Assembly: GCA_947579665.1 (NCBI GenBank)
Contig: OX388345.1
Location: 34,625,849 to 34,689,848, forward strand
Source: Sympetrum striolatum
Lineage: Eukaryota; Arthropoda; Insecta; Odonata; Libellulidae
Reading direction: 5' to 3'
DNA: 64,000 nucleotides
Under the pieces are notes generated by a model. The model did no database searches. It had not been told where the DNA came from and saw only the letters and a program-made list of their open reading frames with translations. The translations under genes and the position numbers were made by a program. Shown one piece after another: positions 48,111 to 59,387 of this stretch; within the stretch, counting starts at the first letter, position 1; every line of letters begins with the position of its first letter.

Positions 48111-49400
48111 CTGTGAATAGATTGATCATCTTTAGAGTCCCTTTTCCCCTGAGCCCTCCGAAATTTTGGCCTGTCACCATGATTATCGCGTTAATTTGTA
48201 TTCCGCCGCGCAGAATGAATAACCTATCACCACTTCCATGGCCATAAAAGCAGTGACGAATCGTCCTTGACACTGGTAGTAAAACGAAGGCGAAGCAACG
48301 CCCCCACAGAGAATATTGGTCAAAGCACCCGTCGGGACACAAAGGCAAGTCCAAACATACCAAATGAACTGCTTCCACTTCTCCGTTCCCTGTAAAAGAG
48401 AAACCTTGGGTTCCAGCGAAAGAGCCTTCGCGCGTCAGGCAATTTCTGGAAAGTACCTGTGTCGGAGAGCAGCAGGTGGAAGATTCTAGAAACGGCTTAT
48501 CCCCACCATCTGGGCATTTCTCAAATACGCTTTCTCACCTGCCGGGATTTCGGGGAAGCAGTAGTCGGGGGCAACGGAACCAGCATGCAACCAGGAGGGT
48601 GCTAAGGGAATTCGTGACGCATGAGGCTTTCGCCGATACGGGAATCGGGGTGGGAATTGTCATGAGTCTAGGGGGTGGGGGGGTCAGACGTCATCCGTAC
48701 GTTGACGTAGACTAATGCCCCGTCTCGTCGGCACCTCCAGAAGAAGCGCGTGGTGTGTCTGCGATGGCGTGAGGTAGCCCAAAGATGATTGGTTCTTGAG
48801 GGAAGATGCAAGGGGAACACAGACGGAAAAAAAGTGTTCCCTTCTAGGGAGGTGGGGAAGAAGTCGCATCCGATGTAGATTCCTTTTCCTCCTTCGTTGA
48901 CTTAAATTAAACGACTTCTCGCTCCCGACATTATTCTCGGAAGGATTTCTTTTTTGTCTCCGCGGAGGGTGGATCTGAAGGCTAACCTCCCATGGTCGTA
49001 ATATCCTGGACGCGCATGGTAATCGGGGTGTTTCACATGCGGAGTCCGGCAGGGAACCGCACGCCTTCAATGTCTGGGAATGTGCCCACACAGCGGCTTT
49101 GGAATTACACGGAATCCGTTGAGGAAAAGGGGCTTAGGATTTTATTGCGCCAATCATCGCAACCGTTTCTTTAGATCGGGAATGGAGTCTGCAGTTTGCT
49201 TGGCCTTCGAGTTGTTTCTTTCCACTGCGATTAGTAGCTCTAAATTATTTCACAGACAAGGGAATGTGACAGCTACAAATTCTAAAGGAGATCGTGGAGC
49301 TTTCCTTTATTTTAGAGACAAGGAAATGCGACAGCTACACACTCTTAATGAGATGACAGAATCCATAAATACTCTAATCACTGTGGAGACCTCTTAGAAG
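48111..49400. other. GC-richer block with many chance-like frames
   Basis: The largest GC-richer region of the window. Frames reach 113 and 135 codons on minus (48378-48037, 49091-48684) and 105 codons on plus (49080-49397). None carries a domain I recognise, frames overlap on both strands, and no consistent exon-intron order emerges. A real exon or a CpG-type regulatory region is possible but not supported. Confidence 0.35.
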
Positions 49401-49539
49401 GTATTCGGAAAGTTACTCGTAAAATGTCAACCCAATAATTATGCACTAGCGAATTGTTAATTTTTATGCCTTTTAATAGTTACGTGTGATCGAAAATTAA
49501 TGTTAGAATCCCAGAAATTCTTCCATAAACTTGTATGTA

Positions 49540-49616
49540 CAGTCCTGGCCAAAATTAACGCAGCACCGGCCGTAAGGATCGCTAGGGAGGTGCTGCGTTA
49601 ATTTTGGCCAGGAGTG
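49540..49616. mobile_element. 77-bp Tc1/mariner-like MITE
   Basis: The ends are inverted repeats: CAGTCCTGGCCAAAATTAAC, GCAGCACC at the left and the inverse at the right (one mismatch near the tip), separated by about 21 bases. TA dinucleotides at 49538-49539 and 49617-49618 fit the TA target duplication of the superfamily, and a CAGTCCTGGCCAAAATTA-type end is characteristic of Tc1-like elements. The transposase is entirely deleted. Confidence 0.75.
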
Positions 49617-49618
49617 TA

Positions 49619-51696
49619 CAATAATACAAATAGTTTAGCGTATCCACTTACTTGGAGTGTGTGTGTATATACACCTATTACCGATGAAAATTTTTAGCAT
49701 GGAAATGAAAAGTTTTTGTATACAGCAAAAATGTTTCATGAGTTTATTGCGATGATGTAAAAGCCATTTTATTTGCGTGAGATCGAGGTATATGAGTCTT
49801 TTATAAAATTTTGTCTATGATTTTACATGGTTTGGAAGAAAATGATTGCTTTTGAAAATCAAAGTAAAAAGGGAAGATATTTTCAATACATTGAATTCTA
49901 CGTCTATTTTTAATGTAAAATCTGCAATTGCAGGATAACACTAACAAAAATATAACATGAGACACACATAATATCAAACAAATTATATTATTCGTAAAGG
50001 TTTGATAATTCCCAACTAAGAAAATTATAAAATATTCAGTGCAAGTCAAGTCGTTGTCAATTCTGGGCACAACAGTGACGATTTATTGAAGATAATAGTG
50101 AATGATAATTTTTTTGCATGACTGCACTATTAAAAAAGTAAGGAATTTTTCCTATTCACTATTTCATTTTCTTTGAAAAATGCGATCCGATGCCAGTTCT
50201 CTCAAAGCTGTAAAAGTTATTTATTGATACTTAACCATTCACTGATTACACGATAAAAGACAACTGTAAGTTATCAAGATATCTAAATTTTGTTAAAATA
50301 TACACAATCAGCCCTTCATATTTTTACGACTTTTAGTGAGTGTTTTTATAAGTTATTGGTAATGTTGAAAATTATTTACGGTTTTACTTTCTTACTTAAA
50401 GATACATCAATATAATTTTTCGTGCGATCAGTTCAAATATATTTATTGATATTTAATTATTTAAATTTATGCACAAACAACAGATATCTAAATATCTCTA
50501 TTTTTATAATTATAAGCTTTGAAGCAGGATAACCCAATTATATGGAACCTAAACAATATATTCATTATATCGTTATGAAGATCCTCTTTCAGACTAAAAT
50601 TTCTTTTTAAATGTAGTGATAATTTAAGAAGCGATCGATAGCACCTGTTGAATCAATTTGAACCAATCGCTATTCTTCCTAATGATCCTATCCAGAAAAT
50701 TTTCATATTATTAATAATTGACTAAATAAGTAACTATTTAAATCATTTTCATTTAAAGATGAAAGAGAGATGTGTCACAAATGAAAAACTTATTCATTCC
50801 ATCAAATAACATGTATGATTTATACTTTTTTTAAGCATAAATTTTATTATAAACAACTCGGTGCATAGCAGTGTAATTAGTTGAGGATATAGAAGATAAA
50901 AATAAAGCTAGCCACCCTAAATTGGAAATTTTATCCATAAGTTCATTTATCCATTTTTTAAGCAAATGACCTCCGCCTTCAATTTTTCAGTCCAAAAATA
51001 ATTAATCTTATGTTATATTCCATCAATTTCATTTATACATTAACTTATCTAATATCCGAAATTTTGGAGACGCATAAAACATTCCTTAAAGAATGCTGCA
51101 TTGCAAAAATGCTCCAAGAAAGAAAGGTTCATAAAATTTATGGGTATTTATACCATGAGGAGGCCGTAAAAGATAAAATAGACATTAAAAATACACATTG
51201 AAAAGAAATGAACCACAAGTTGGCTTAAGGGAATCGACGAAGATTAGAAGACGAGATAAAATATAGAGAAGCTACAGGAAGGTAGATTTCTGGTGACAAA
51301 ATGGAAGGATTCTAACGGAAAGAAGCGCGAAAAATGCGTCAACAAAATGGAAAAAACGAAGAAAATAAAGTGTTATGAGAAGACAAGAGATTATTAGAGA
51401 AAATTAAGCTATAAATTAATGAAAAAAGATAGTTGAGAATTCTACTCTTTGTCATGCTCATGTGACTCTCTATACTTATATATTTATTTCGTTTATTGGT
51501 AACTTACCCAACCCTTTAAGTCATCTAATATCTTCTGCCTTTGTTATTCCTTGCTTTTTCCTTTACATTTTACCCTTCATTACATAAAATATATTATGGA
51601 GAAACAGAAGATAAGGAACTGAAATCAGCGTATGTTCTCCAAGGTAAAGTGCTAAAATTATTATGGAAAATTTTAAAGTTTAAATTAAAATCCTCT
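49619..51696. other. AT-rich unassigned DNA
   Basis: No gene recognised; open frames reach about 89 codons without family features. Confidence 0.45.
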
Positions 51697-51893
51697 ATAT
51701 TTATTTATTTATTTCCATATACCCCACAATCATCCGTTTTCAGGACTTTTACAGTGGTAGGTATTAACAACAACAATCACACAAAACCATTCCCTAATCA
51801 GAAAAATTCGACTAGCCGGGATTCGGAACCGGGACCGGGGGTTAAAGCGATACCATACAAGCATACTAACCACTCGGCCACCACGGCCCGTTT
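51697..51893 (-). mobile_element. Complete-looking tRNA-derived SINE with AAAT tail
   Basis: On the minus strand it starts GGGCCGTGGTGGCCGAGTGG (box A), then TTAGTATGCTTG, continues to a box B-like GGTTCCGAATCCC, and ends about 110 bases later in GGAAATAAATAAATAAATA. Head, body and tail are all present in about 197 bp. Box B carries an extra base, which may impair transcription. The body does not match family A or D in this window. A long plus-strand frame covering it (51541-51942) is incidental. Confidence 0.75.
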
Positions 51894-51894
51894 C

Positions 51895-52180
51895 TCCATA
51901 CGAATTAATTACGTCGATTTTGTTCTTCTATTAAGCTTTTGATGACTTGTGCGATACTGATGCAAACTGATGTTCATCCGCTAAATCGTGTATAGCAGTT
52001 TCCAGGGAAACCAGTTACCTAACTTTCTAGATTTTATATACTTTGTCCATATGAATTAATTACGTTGATTCTGCTGTTCTTTCATTAATATTTTGTTGAC
52101 TTTTACGATACTGATGCAACCTGATGTTCATCCGCTAGTTCAAGTATGACAGTTTCCAGAAAATTAGTCACCTAATTTAA
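51895..52180. repeat. Imperfect tandem duplication, 151-bp unit
   Basis: Units begin TCCATACGAATTAATTACG (51895) and TCCATATGAATTAATTACG (52046), and share CGATACTGATGCAA, CTGATGTTCATCCGCTA and GACAGTTTCCAG or GCAGTTTCCAG. The first unit abuts the SINE's 5' end. Confidence 0.85.
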
Positions 52181-53893
52181 AAAGTTGCTGTTTCACCATG
52201 CTTATCTTAGTTGCGAAATCCCAAGGAATATCTTTGTTCTGTGCGACTCATCGAAATCGCGATCTTCCTTTGACGGAATGGAATGGTGGATATGAATGGA
52301 AGATAGCGGCGGAATTGATGAACCGGGAGAACACATCTGCCTTCCAGGCACGGAGCTTAACTTGGTTCAATTTCGAGGAAAGAACACAAATGCCTGAGCG
52401 TGATTCACCCTCCGCTGTGGCCCGTCCCTAGACGAATTCTCGGAAGCCCTTTATCGCGGCGTGAGCTCGACCCGGGGCAAAGGAATTCATGTGAGGACCC
52501 CTTCCTTCGTTCACGTTTCTACGTATCAATGGGTGGGAAAGAGGTTTGAATGATAGCCGTATTTATTTTCCGGCATGAAAGGGATATTGCCGGAAGGTTT
52601 TTATCGCTAATGCCAAGTTGGGGCCACGAACGGATATCTCGTGGAGGTTCTCTGGAGATAGTATTGGAAAGGGATATGAGGAATGGAAGGATGGGCTGAC
52701 GTAATCTATTGCGTTGCTGATGTCATCTCTAGGCGGTTGTAAGAATGGTGCCCTGTAAGGTGGTAGACTACGTGATCGTTCCCTGGTTCAAGAAGCGCTA
52801 CGTTTCTGTGGCTTTGCCCATATTTGCTATCCTTTTATCAGTATTAGCCATCAGGTTGCCTTGGAGGAAATTAGTGTTTTATTAGTCTTCAATGAATGAA
52901 ATTATTGCTGCATTATATTACTCAAGGTAATATCTAGTTGATTAGAAATAGAAATATATAGTCAAACACTATCCCTAGAATCATTGTTACCTTCAAGAAG
53001 AATGTGAAGGAATATCTTTATCAAAGAAATGGTCATTACTTCCAATTTACTAGCAATGCAAGAGAGATAAATAAATTATGAACATTAAACCTTTGGTAAA
53101 GGAAAGTTCCTCAATAATTTTATGGCATTTCATTAGGTAGAGGATTTCTCGATTTCTTTCTTTTTTTCGATTGAAAGAAGGTACTCCATTGACGTAATTG
53201 GAAAAAATCTCAATTTCAATTATTTTTAAGATGTAATAATTCGGGAGGAAAATTAATGTTTTCTTAAAACCTACTCTAAAGTACTTCGAACTAAATAATC
53301 CCCTGACGACAAGATGAATTGATAAAAATCTCCTGGTCGTTATCAATCGATCTCTTTCATCATCATTTATCATGTAAAGGGTAAAGAATTCATCATGATG
53401 TAACATATTTCATATTTTACTAGCATGTTCGGTGCTCATAATTTTCAATAGTGAAACTCACTAATCGTTTCCTCTAGTTATGGAAAGGCTGTGTTCACTT
53501 TTCCGTTATTATATCCATTTCTTCAATTTCCTTGTGTCTCACAGTGCTGTATTTCAGTTACATAGTTTCCCTCTCCTTGTATAATCGTAGGGCAGCAAAA
53601 AACTGCTAGAAAAGTGGAACGGGAAACAACGTGATTTTGAAAAACGAGGTCTAATTATTAGAGCAAGCCCTGATAACCTTGATAGTTCTTCTGGCTCAAT
53701 CCCATTACCTTTGATGTCGATGTAATTACGCACACAGAAACAAATGCACTTTGCCGACCAAATCTAAATGGCATATTTTTGATAATCCACCATATTGGTC
53801 TTTAATTTCTCTTAGTGCTCCACTTTCCTTTTTGTTCAGAATGTAATGTATGAATTATTTTTTAGTATTTTTCATGGCTAAAAAGTATGAAAG
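52181..53893. other. Unassigned DNA; GC-richer 52200-52740
   Basis: A 77-codon plus frame (52198-52431) contains FCATHRNR, resembling YCANHRNR in the plus frame near 49140-49175, so the two may be distant copies of one repeat. A box B-like CCCTGGTTCAAG near 52782 lacks a convincing head. No gene supported. Confidence 0.35.
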
Positions 53894-54176
53894 AGCATCC
53901 GGATAGTCAAGTGGGCAGAGCTTTGGTGAGTGCGGTCCCGGTTTCAATTTTCAATGGAAGCTCACCTGCGAAATGATGTAAAGTGTAGAAGCTTTTTTAA
54001 CGGTACTCCAAAAGTATGACAGACAGTAAGCGAAGCTGAATAATTGCATTCATTTCGGTCTCTCTTTATAAAATTTATTAATTAGCTTTTTATAACAAAT
54101 ATAATAAATTATAGGGTGTTTGCCCTGTAATTGTTTTTGTTGGACGAACTTAAAACACAATAAATAAATAAATAAA
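53894..54176 (+). mobile_element. tRNA-derived SINE (family A) with AATA tail
   Basis: GCATCCGGATAGTCAAGTGG, GCAGAGCTTTGGTGAGTGCG and GTCCCGG (box B drifted to GGTTTCAATTT) form the head. The GCGAAATGATGTAAAG and CTTTTTTAACGGTACTCC blocks match the family A copies at 1 and 23573. The sequence then runs to an ACACAATAAATAAATAAATA tail at 54159-54176. If head and tail belong together the full element is about 283 bp. Box B decay suggests it is no longer transcribed. Confidence 0.65.
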
Positions 54177-54529
54177 GGGATCGTTGTGAAGCACTTACGT
54201 AGATTTCTTCTTTGGAAAATTTCTTGATAACTGAGGAAAGCAAGCGAAAATTACTTACACCTATTCTTGCCTGATAAGCCTCATTCCCTCTGTACTATTT
54301 GTGGTAGTTTATGATGGATTTTTTTGGAAATGGTTTCAACTGGCGTCTAGGCTTATTACTGTACAGGCTTGGGTATAGGATTCTCCCTCAGAATTTTGTC
54401 ACCCCGAGCAATTCTTGGTTCGCCTGTATTTTTAAGCCTATCCTGTTCTAAACTGTTCATAAACGCAGCCCAGGATACTTTTTTAAGAATAATTAGTCGG
54501 TCGGTATAAGAATCGATCGGTTTTTAAGA
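54177..54529. other. Unassigned DNA
   Basis: Nothing recognised; possibly the interior of the retroelement whose end follows. Confidence 0.4.
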
Positions 54530-54660
54530 ATAATAAGTCGGGTGGTTTTCCTCCCGACTAGGTTAAATACTAGGTAGGATGTTTTATTGGTCCCTCCCCC
54601 CACAGGAATGACTACCACCTGGCCTGGCGCCTATTTGTACTCCTTAAGAATAAATAAATA
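54530..54660 (+). mobile_element. Possible non-LTR retrotransposon 3' end
   Basis: GTCGGGTGGTTTTCCTCCCG (a short stem) and a GC-rich CCACCTGGCCTGGCGCC segment precede CTCCTTAAGAATAAATAAAT, a typical A/T-repeat tail. The resemblance to the CCACCTGACTCCTG segment before the tail at 59345-59387 is suggestive. No ORF2 remnant was identified upstream. Confidence 0.4.
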
Positions 54661-56230
54661 ACTGTAAGTCTAGGTAGAAGTTTTGACAGATATTTTTCAC
54701 GTGATAGTGACTTTCGATTCACCTGTGTACCTGAGTAGGAATTTAACTGGTTGATATATTTTCTAAGTGAATTAGAAACACAAGAAACCATCTTCGATGA
54801 GGCATTGGGTGAGGAATATACCCATTTTCCCCTCCTCTCGGAGCTACTGCCTCCGTAAACGGGCTAAAGATACTCGTGCGGTTTCCAATCTCCCGCCCTC
54901 CGAGATGCTCTCAGTCGCCTAGTCCTTAGACTTTTCGCTCAACTTCTCTGCCAGACGTTAAGGTCATAGACCCACGGTCGATGGTCCCCTAGATCTCGGA
55001 TATCCCAGCTGGTGGAAAGTCACCCAGACAAGACTTGTTCATTTAGTGGTCCCTTCATCCCCAAACCCTCTTCCAGGAACCCCTGTCAAGGGGCGGAGCT
55101 GCACCTTCTTAAGGGTTAAAAAATGAAAGGAAGAGGCAGGTTTAAGGGTGAGATACTCAGGGGTGAGAAGGTAATAAGCAGAATGAGGTTCCGTTCGTTG
55201 GCTCGGATGGGGGAGGCAAACGGAGACAGACCACCGGATATGGGCTTTCCCTTTTCTACCGCACGGACAGCGGTGCTCTTTGTCCTTCCACGGAATCGCA
55301 AAGGCATGGGCGAGAGTTGCAACAGGATGATGAAACAGGGAGTGAAATTTTGTTATCGAATTATTCGAGATGCGAGAGCACCTGAATGAAGCATAGATTA
55401 AGAATACATACTCCCCCACTGGGGATTCGTCGTTGAACATGTGCTCTTTTGCGTGAAAGAAAATACCATTTTGTTAAGGTTGCAGATTAAAGTGCTCATC
55501 CCTATAAGATATTTTGTTGGCTAAATTATTCACAGCGCGAATTATATGGCATAAAAAATATGTTATGCTGATAAGCAACTGAAGCAGGTTCATTTACCAG
55601 CCTACGTTCTTATGAGGTCCAGGGTGTTGGGAAGTACTGGAAGTAATTTATTGGATTGAATATCTGCTCGGAAAGTGGAAGAGAACTGCGTTCGAACCAT
55701 AGTCATCTCGATGTATTCATTTCTATTCTGTTTACTCATGGATTTCAATTTAACATTTTAATTTCTTATTAAGTCAATGTCCTGAGATGAAATATGATTA
55801 TAAAGGAAGTCTTAAGTTTTTCGAGAAAAAAGTTTGTAGTAAGAAAAATTACTATTTATTACATTCAAGAGTTACATTAATTAATTTAGAATCACCTAAC
55901 AATTAATTCTTAATTTAACTTAATCCCAGAGACTCAACGAGTCAAGGTATTATGTATGAAATGATTCGGAAACGGGATATTTGAGACCTTGAATTTTTAA
56001 TATAAAATGCGGAAAACTTCACGACTAAAACCGTTAGGAAAATAACAGAAAGAGTTATTTGAAAGTGTTCACCTGAATAACTTCTTCCTTATGAGGAGAC
56101 CAAGGCAACAGTGCTTTCTTTGATGGAAAGCAATCACAACGTCATTTATAACATTTTTTCCCTTAAATTCTCACGCTTTTACACTAAAAAAACTAGTTAA
56201 AGTAGTTAAATTAAAAACTCAGATATATCG
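54661..56230. other. Unassigned DNA; GC-richer 54780-55400
   Basis: Frames of 133 codons (minus, 55440-55039) and 88 codons (plus, 55123-55389) overlap. The minus product is rich in Ser, His and Pro without a recognisable domain. No gene supported. Confidence 0.35.
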
Positions 56231-56374
56231 CATTCTTGAATAGTAAAATGAAAACTTTGTAAACTCCACACTGAGTTGTGTGAGACTCAGTGTGGATTTT
56301 ACAAAGTTTTTCATTTTACTATGGCTTCCCATGAAGTCACGCCTGCTAATATTGATCCCATTCTTGAATAGTAA
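56231..56374. mobile_element. Hairpin insertion with perfect 16-bp direct repeats
   Basis: Arms 56241-56275 and 56286-56321 are inverse copies (one mismatch, one indel) around a 10-base loop. CATTCTTGAATAGTAA occurs at 56231-56246 and 56359-56374, consistent with a 16-bp target duplication around an insert of about 112 bp. Part of the left arm overlaps the direct repeat, so exact borders are uncertain. No hammerhead core is present. Confidence 0.65.
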
Positions 56375-58570
56375 TTTAGAATTATCACCTCATTGATACC
56401 ATAAATTTGTTCATTAATTCATTACATTTTTATCTATTTCATTTATTTAGCTTATACTTCTTTCCCTCCGATGATTCTTTGCGTCTGACCCTCCCCATTT
56501 AGAGATATTCTATCCTTGGAGGAGTCATTGGGACTCAGCAGCGATGTATCTCAAAATGCCCCTCCCACTTTAGATCTTTCTGGAACTGCCCTGCTTATGA
56601 CCGAAGCTGACGTCTGAAGCGGCCTCGGATGTTATCATTATTCGCATTATGCACATCCATTCCCCGCTATTCCACACTGGATCGCTCAGAAAATTTAGCC
56701 GCTTTACTTTTAGTTTCACTTCAGAGTTTAAAGCACAAACAGATTCATTTGACGAAAGAATTGACTTAGATTCTTATTTCTGGCTTCCCAACTTTATTGT
56801 CATAAGTGACTTATCTTGACAGTTTGAAAATACATAGGACACATGCTTAAAGAACCCAGAGTAACTATTTTATCTTGGTTCATTTTACTTGAAGATGTTT
56901 GACGCTCTTGTGCTCACGTTGTCTACAGCAAAGCCTCATACTTTGTTCAGTATACATTGATGCGCAAAACTACCTCACTCTTCATTCTGTCTAATTAGTC
57001 TCATCCCCCCTTGATGAATTACGTTAGAGGGGGTAAGGAACCAACTGGTCATTGGCAGTAATACTTTACAGATATATTAAAGTATGATATGAGTTAATTA
57101 ATCTAGGAGAATAACCTAACACAGATATTTGCGAAAAATAATATTAATATTGCTTACGCTGTAATTAAACATAACAAAAACTCATACTAAATTAGGTCAT
57201 TTTGTAAAATGAAAATGTAACTTAAAGATCATGTAATGATTTTGAGAGTTATTAAAAATAATTTTCTGTGCAATTTCATTCCATTATCATAAAAATAAGG
57301 TTAATTATTATTAATTTATCACTCACTCTGTCCTCCTAATCAAGATTGTTCTCATAGTATCACCTTTTTAGTTGAGCAGTACCTGTACAACGCTTAGAAT
57401 CGTTTCATAAAAATTCATTATTCGCTACATTTTCTGCATATTTTCTAGTTATTTTACGTACGTGCAAAGATGCTCACGAAACAGCTTTTCAAAGCGGTAT
57501 AACGGCAGCTTATTCCCTCCAAACGGTCTATTTAGGTTAGTACGCTCTTCGGAAGAAGCTATTTTGAAAGCTACCTTCCATTTTTTTCTTCCCCTCTTTC
57601 TTGTGCCAGTGTCGACGTGATCTTCGTCAGCTAAGCATTTCTCGATTTTTGACCCAAAAGATTTTTCATCGTGATCTCAATCATTAAGTCATTACGGACC
57701 CAAAAAGGAAAAATCCCACGTCGTGATACGAAGTCAAAATTATAATACTAATGAAGGATGCTTTTAGAACACTGATTTCGTTATTTGATCTTGAGGTTTT
57801 CAAATAACTTCAAGGAGAAATAAACTCTGTTGCCAGCAAGAAAAAAATACTTACGTAATTTATTGACGCATTAAACAAAGCGTAACCTTTGCAGATAATA
57901 AATGTCGTAACTATTCTTTTAGTTGCTAATCATACGGTAGTATATCTTAATCTAAGACCTATCTGAGAGTGAATTTCGTAGAGAAAAATTTACTCAGGGT
58001 AACTTCTTCCCTTATGTTATGTGGATTGCATAAATAAATGCTGATACTCGTATATTACTATTGCGTTTTATAAATCGCGTTCCTTCATTTCTAAATTAAA
58101 TATGAACTATGTAATTATTATTAATCTATTATCCTACTTCCAAGAAATAATAAGAAAATATTTCATTTTATGTTAATATAAGTACTCAACTTCATAGGGA
58201 CAAAATATAACGAATACCATACATTGAATCTATATTGTTTCCTTTGTTTTTCTTTTTATGTCAAATATTTTCTCTCCGATTGCGGTAGATGCTTCTATGC
58301 AGATGGAATTTAAGTTTAACTTTTCTTAACCTTTAATTAATCGTTATTTTTTAATTTTATTAACTTTGCCTTTTCAAAAAATAAAACCCGAATTTCTGTA
58401 ATTTGTCATCATTTCCATTATTTTCAGTAGCGCTCAGATTGTACATTTTTTCGAAAAAGGTTTTTAATACGTTGAACGGTAAAGGCTTTCATATAGTGGT
58501 ATTACATAATAAAATAATAAACTATAAAGACAATTTATTTAATATTAAACCACATAAAAAATTACAAGAT
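56375..58570. other. AT-rich unassigned DNA
   Basis: No gene recognised. Confidence 0.45.
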
Positions 58571-58615
58571 ATGCGACCTAGCTTTCAGAGCGTAGCTCCA
58601 TCATCAAGCCTGATT
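58571..58615 (-). ncRNA. Hammerhead-like motif, third copy
   Basis: On the minus strand TTGATGA (58607-58601) stands for CTGATGA, with U for C at core position 3. Stem II pairs GGAGC with GCTCT around TAC, after the same extra U as in the other two copies. GAAA is exact, GCTAGGTC gives a damaged stem III, and the cleavage-site C is at 58575. Stem I retains the two pairs next to the core (GC with GC). It probably lost activity. The A/T-rich sequence after the cleavage site resembles that after the copy at 37673. Confidence 0.45.
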
Positions 58616-59011
58616 TTCTACTAGTGTTAATAGTAAAGATACTTCTAAAATATACAGTTTGAACTTCAATTCAATTCAAACTTCAAATGCTAATTTTAAA
58701 CTTTGATGAAGTTAACGGAAGACTCACGATTGTAGGACTAAAAAAGGCCGATGAGTCTTTATTGTATTTTATCTTTCACAAAATAAGTACCATCATTTTC
58801 CAAAAGGAAGGCTATCGTAACGAAATATGCCAGAATATTTCAACGTTACCTTCCAAGCTCATACAAATTGACGCTAGTACCTAATTTTTAAAAATGTTCA
58901 GTTTGTTTACAAGAAGTTATGGATAATCGATGTTAATATTTACCGTGACGAAGTTTTGGATTATATAGATATATTGTGGTAGACTTGAATACCATCATTG
59001 ATCATGATGAG
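58616..59011. other. AT-rich unassigned DNA
   Basis: Short frames only (65-73 codons); no family recognised. Confidence 0.4.
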
Positions 59012-59387
59012 AAGATAAAATTAGCAATACTAAGGATGGACGCGGCTAAATACTCATTTCTTAATAGGGGAGTAAGGAAATGGAACATATTTCCTGAAGA
59101 GATTTTCGAGCCCTTCCCTTAAACAATTAAAGGTTTTAAACTTAGATGCTTTAAATTATTATTAAAATGTATTATATGAAAGGGGTTTTGGATGTGTTGT
59201 TTCAGACATTGTTAAATCTATAATATGTTCGATGTGAAAAGCGTGACCTTATTCTGTTTGTCAATATAATTATGTTATTTGTGAATTTTAAATGCAATAA
59301 TTTAAGTGTGAAAGGATTTGTAAATTAAAAATGTCAGTGGCTGCCACCTGACTCCTGTCAAACTTTAGCGATAATAATAATAATATG
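59012..59387 (+). mobile_element. Non-LTR retrotransposon remnant: ORF2 C-terminus, 3' UTR and tail
   Basis: The plus frame reads DEKIKLAILRMDAAKYSFLN, then RGVRKWNIFP, EEIFEPFP and a stop, followed in frame by IKGFKLRCFKLLLKC. K-Y-S-F-x-x-R...W-N-x-x-P is the standard tail of jockey/CR1-like reverse transcriptases. The segment N-R-x-x-x-x-W-N...IFEPFP is shared with the minus-strand remnant at 35157, so both derive from one family. The 3' UTR ends at CCTGTCAAACTTTAGCG before an (ATA)n tail (59373-59387). The internal stop makes it a pseudogene. Confidence 0.75.

Noticed and set aside
48684..49091. 135-codon minus-strand open frame, the longest in the window
   Set aside because: Irregular composition without recognisable domains, overlapped by plus frames. 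No splice or family evidence.
51541..51942. 133-codon plus-strand open frame
   Set aside because: Its second half runs antisense through a SINE, so it is incidental.
52740..52800. Possible tRNA-like head near CCCTGGTTCAAG
   Set aside because: Only a box B-like motif is present; the upstream half does not match box A and the downstream sequence matches no SINE in the window.
55039..55440. 133-codon minus-strand open frame
   Set aside because: It lies in a GC-richer patch with an overlapping plus frame; no domain, signal peptide or conserved motif was seen, and the length is within chance for this composition.
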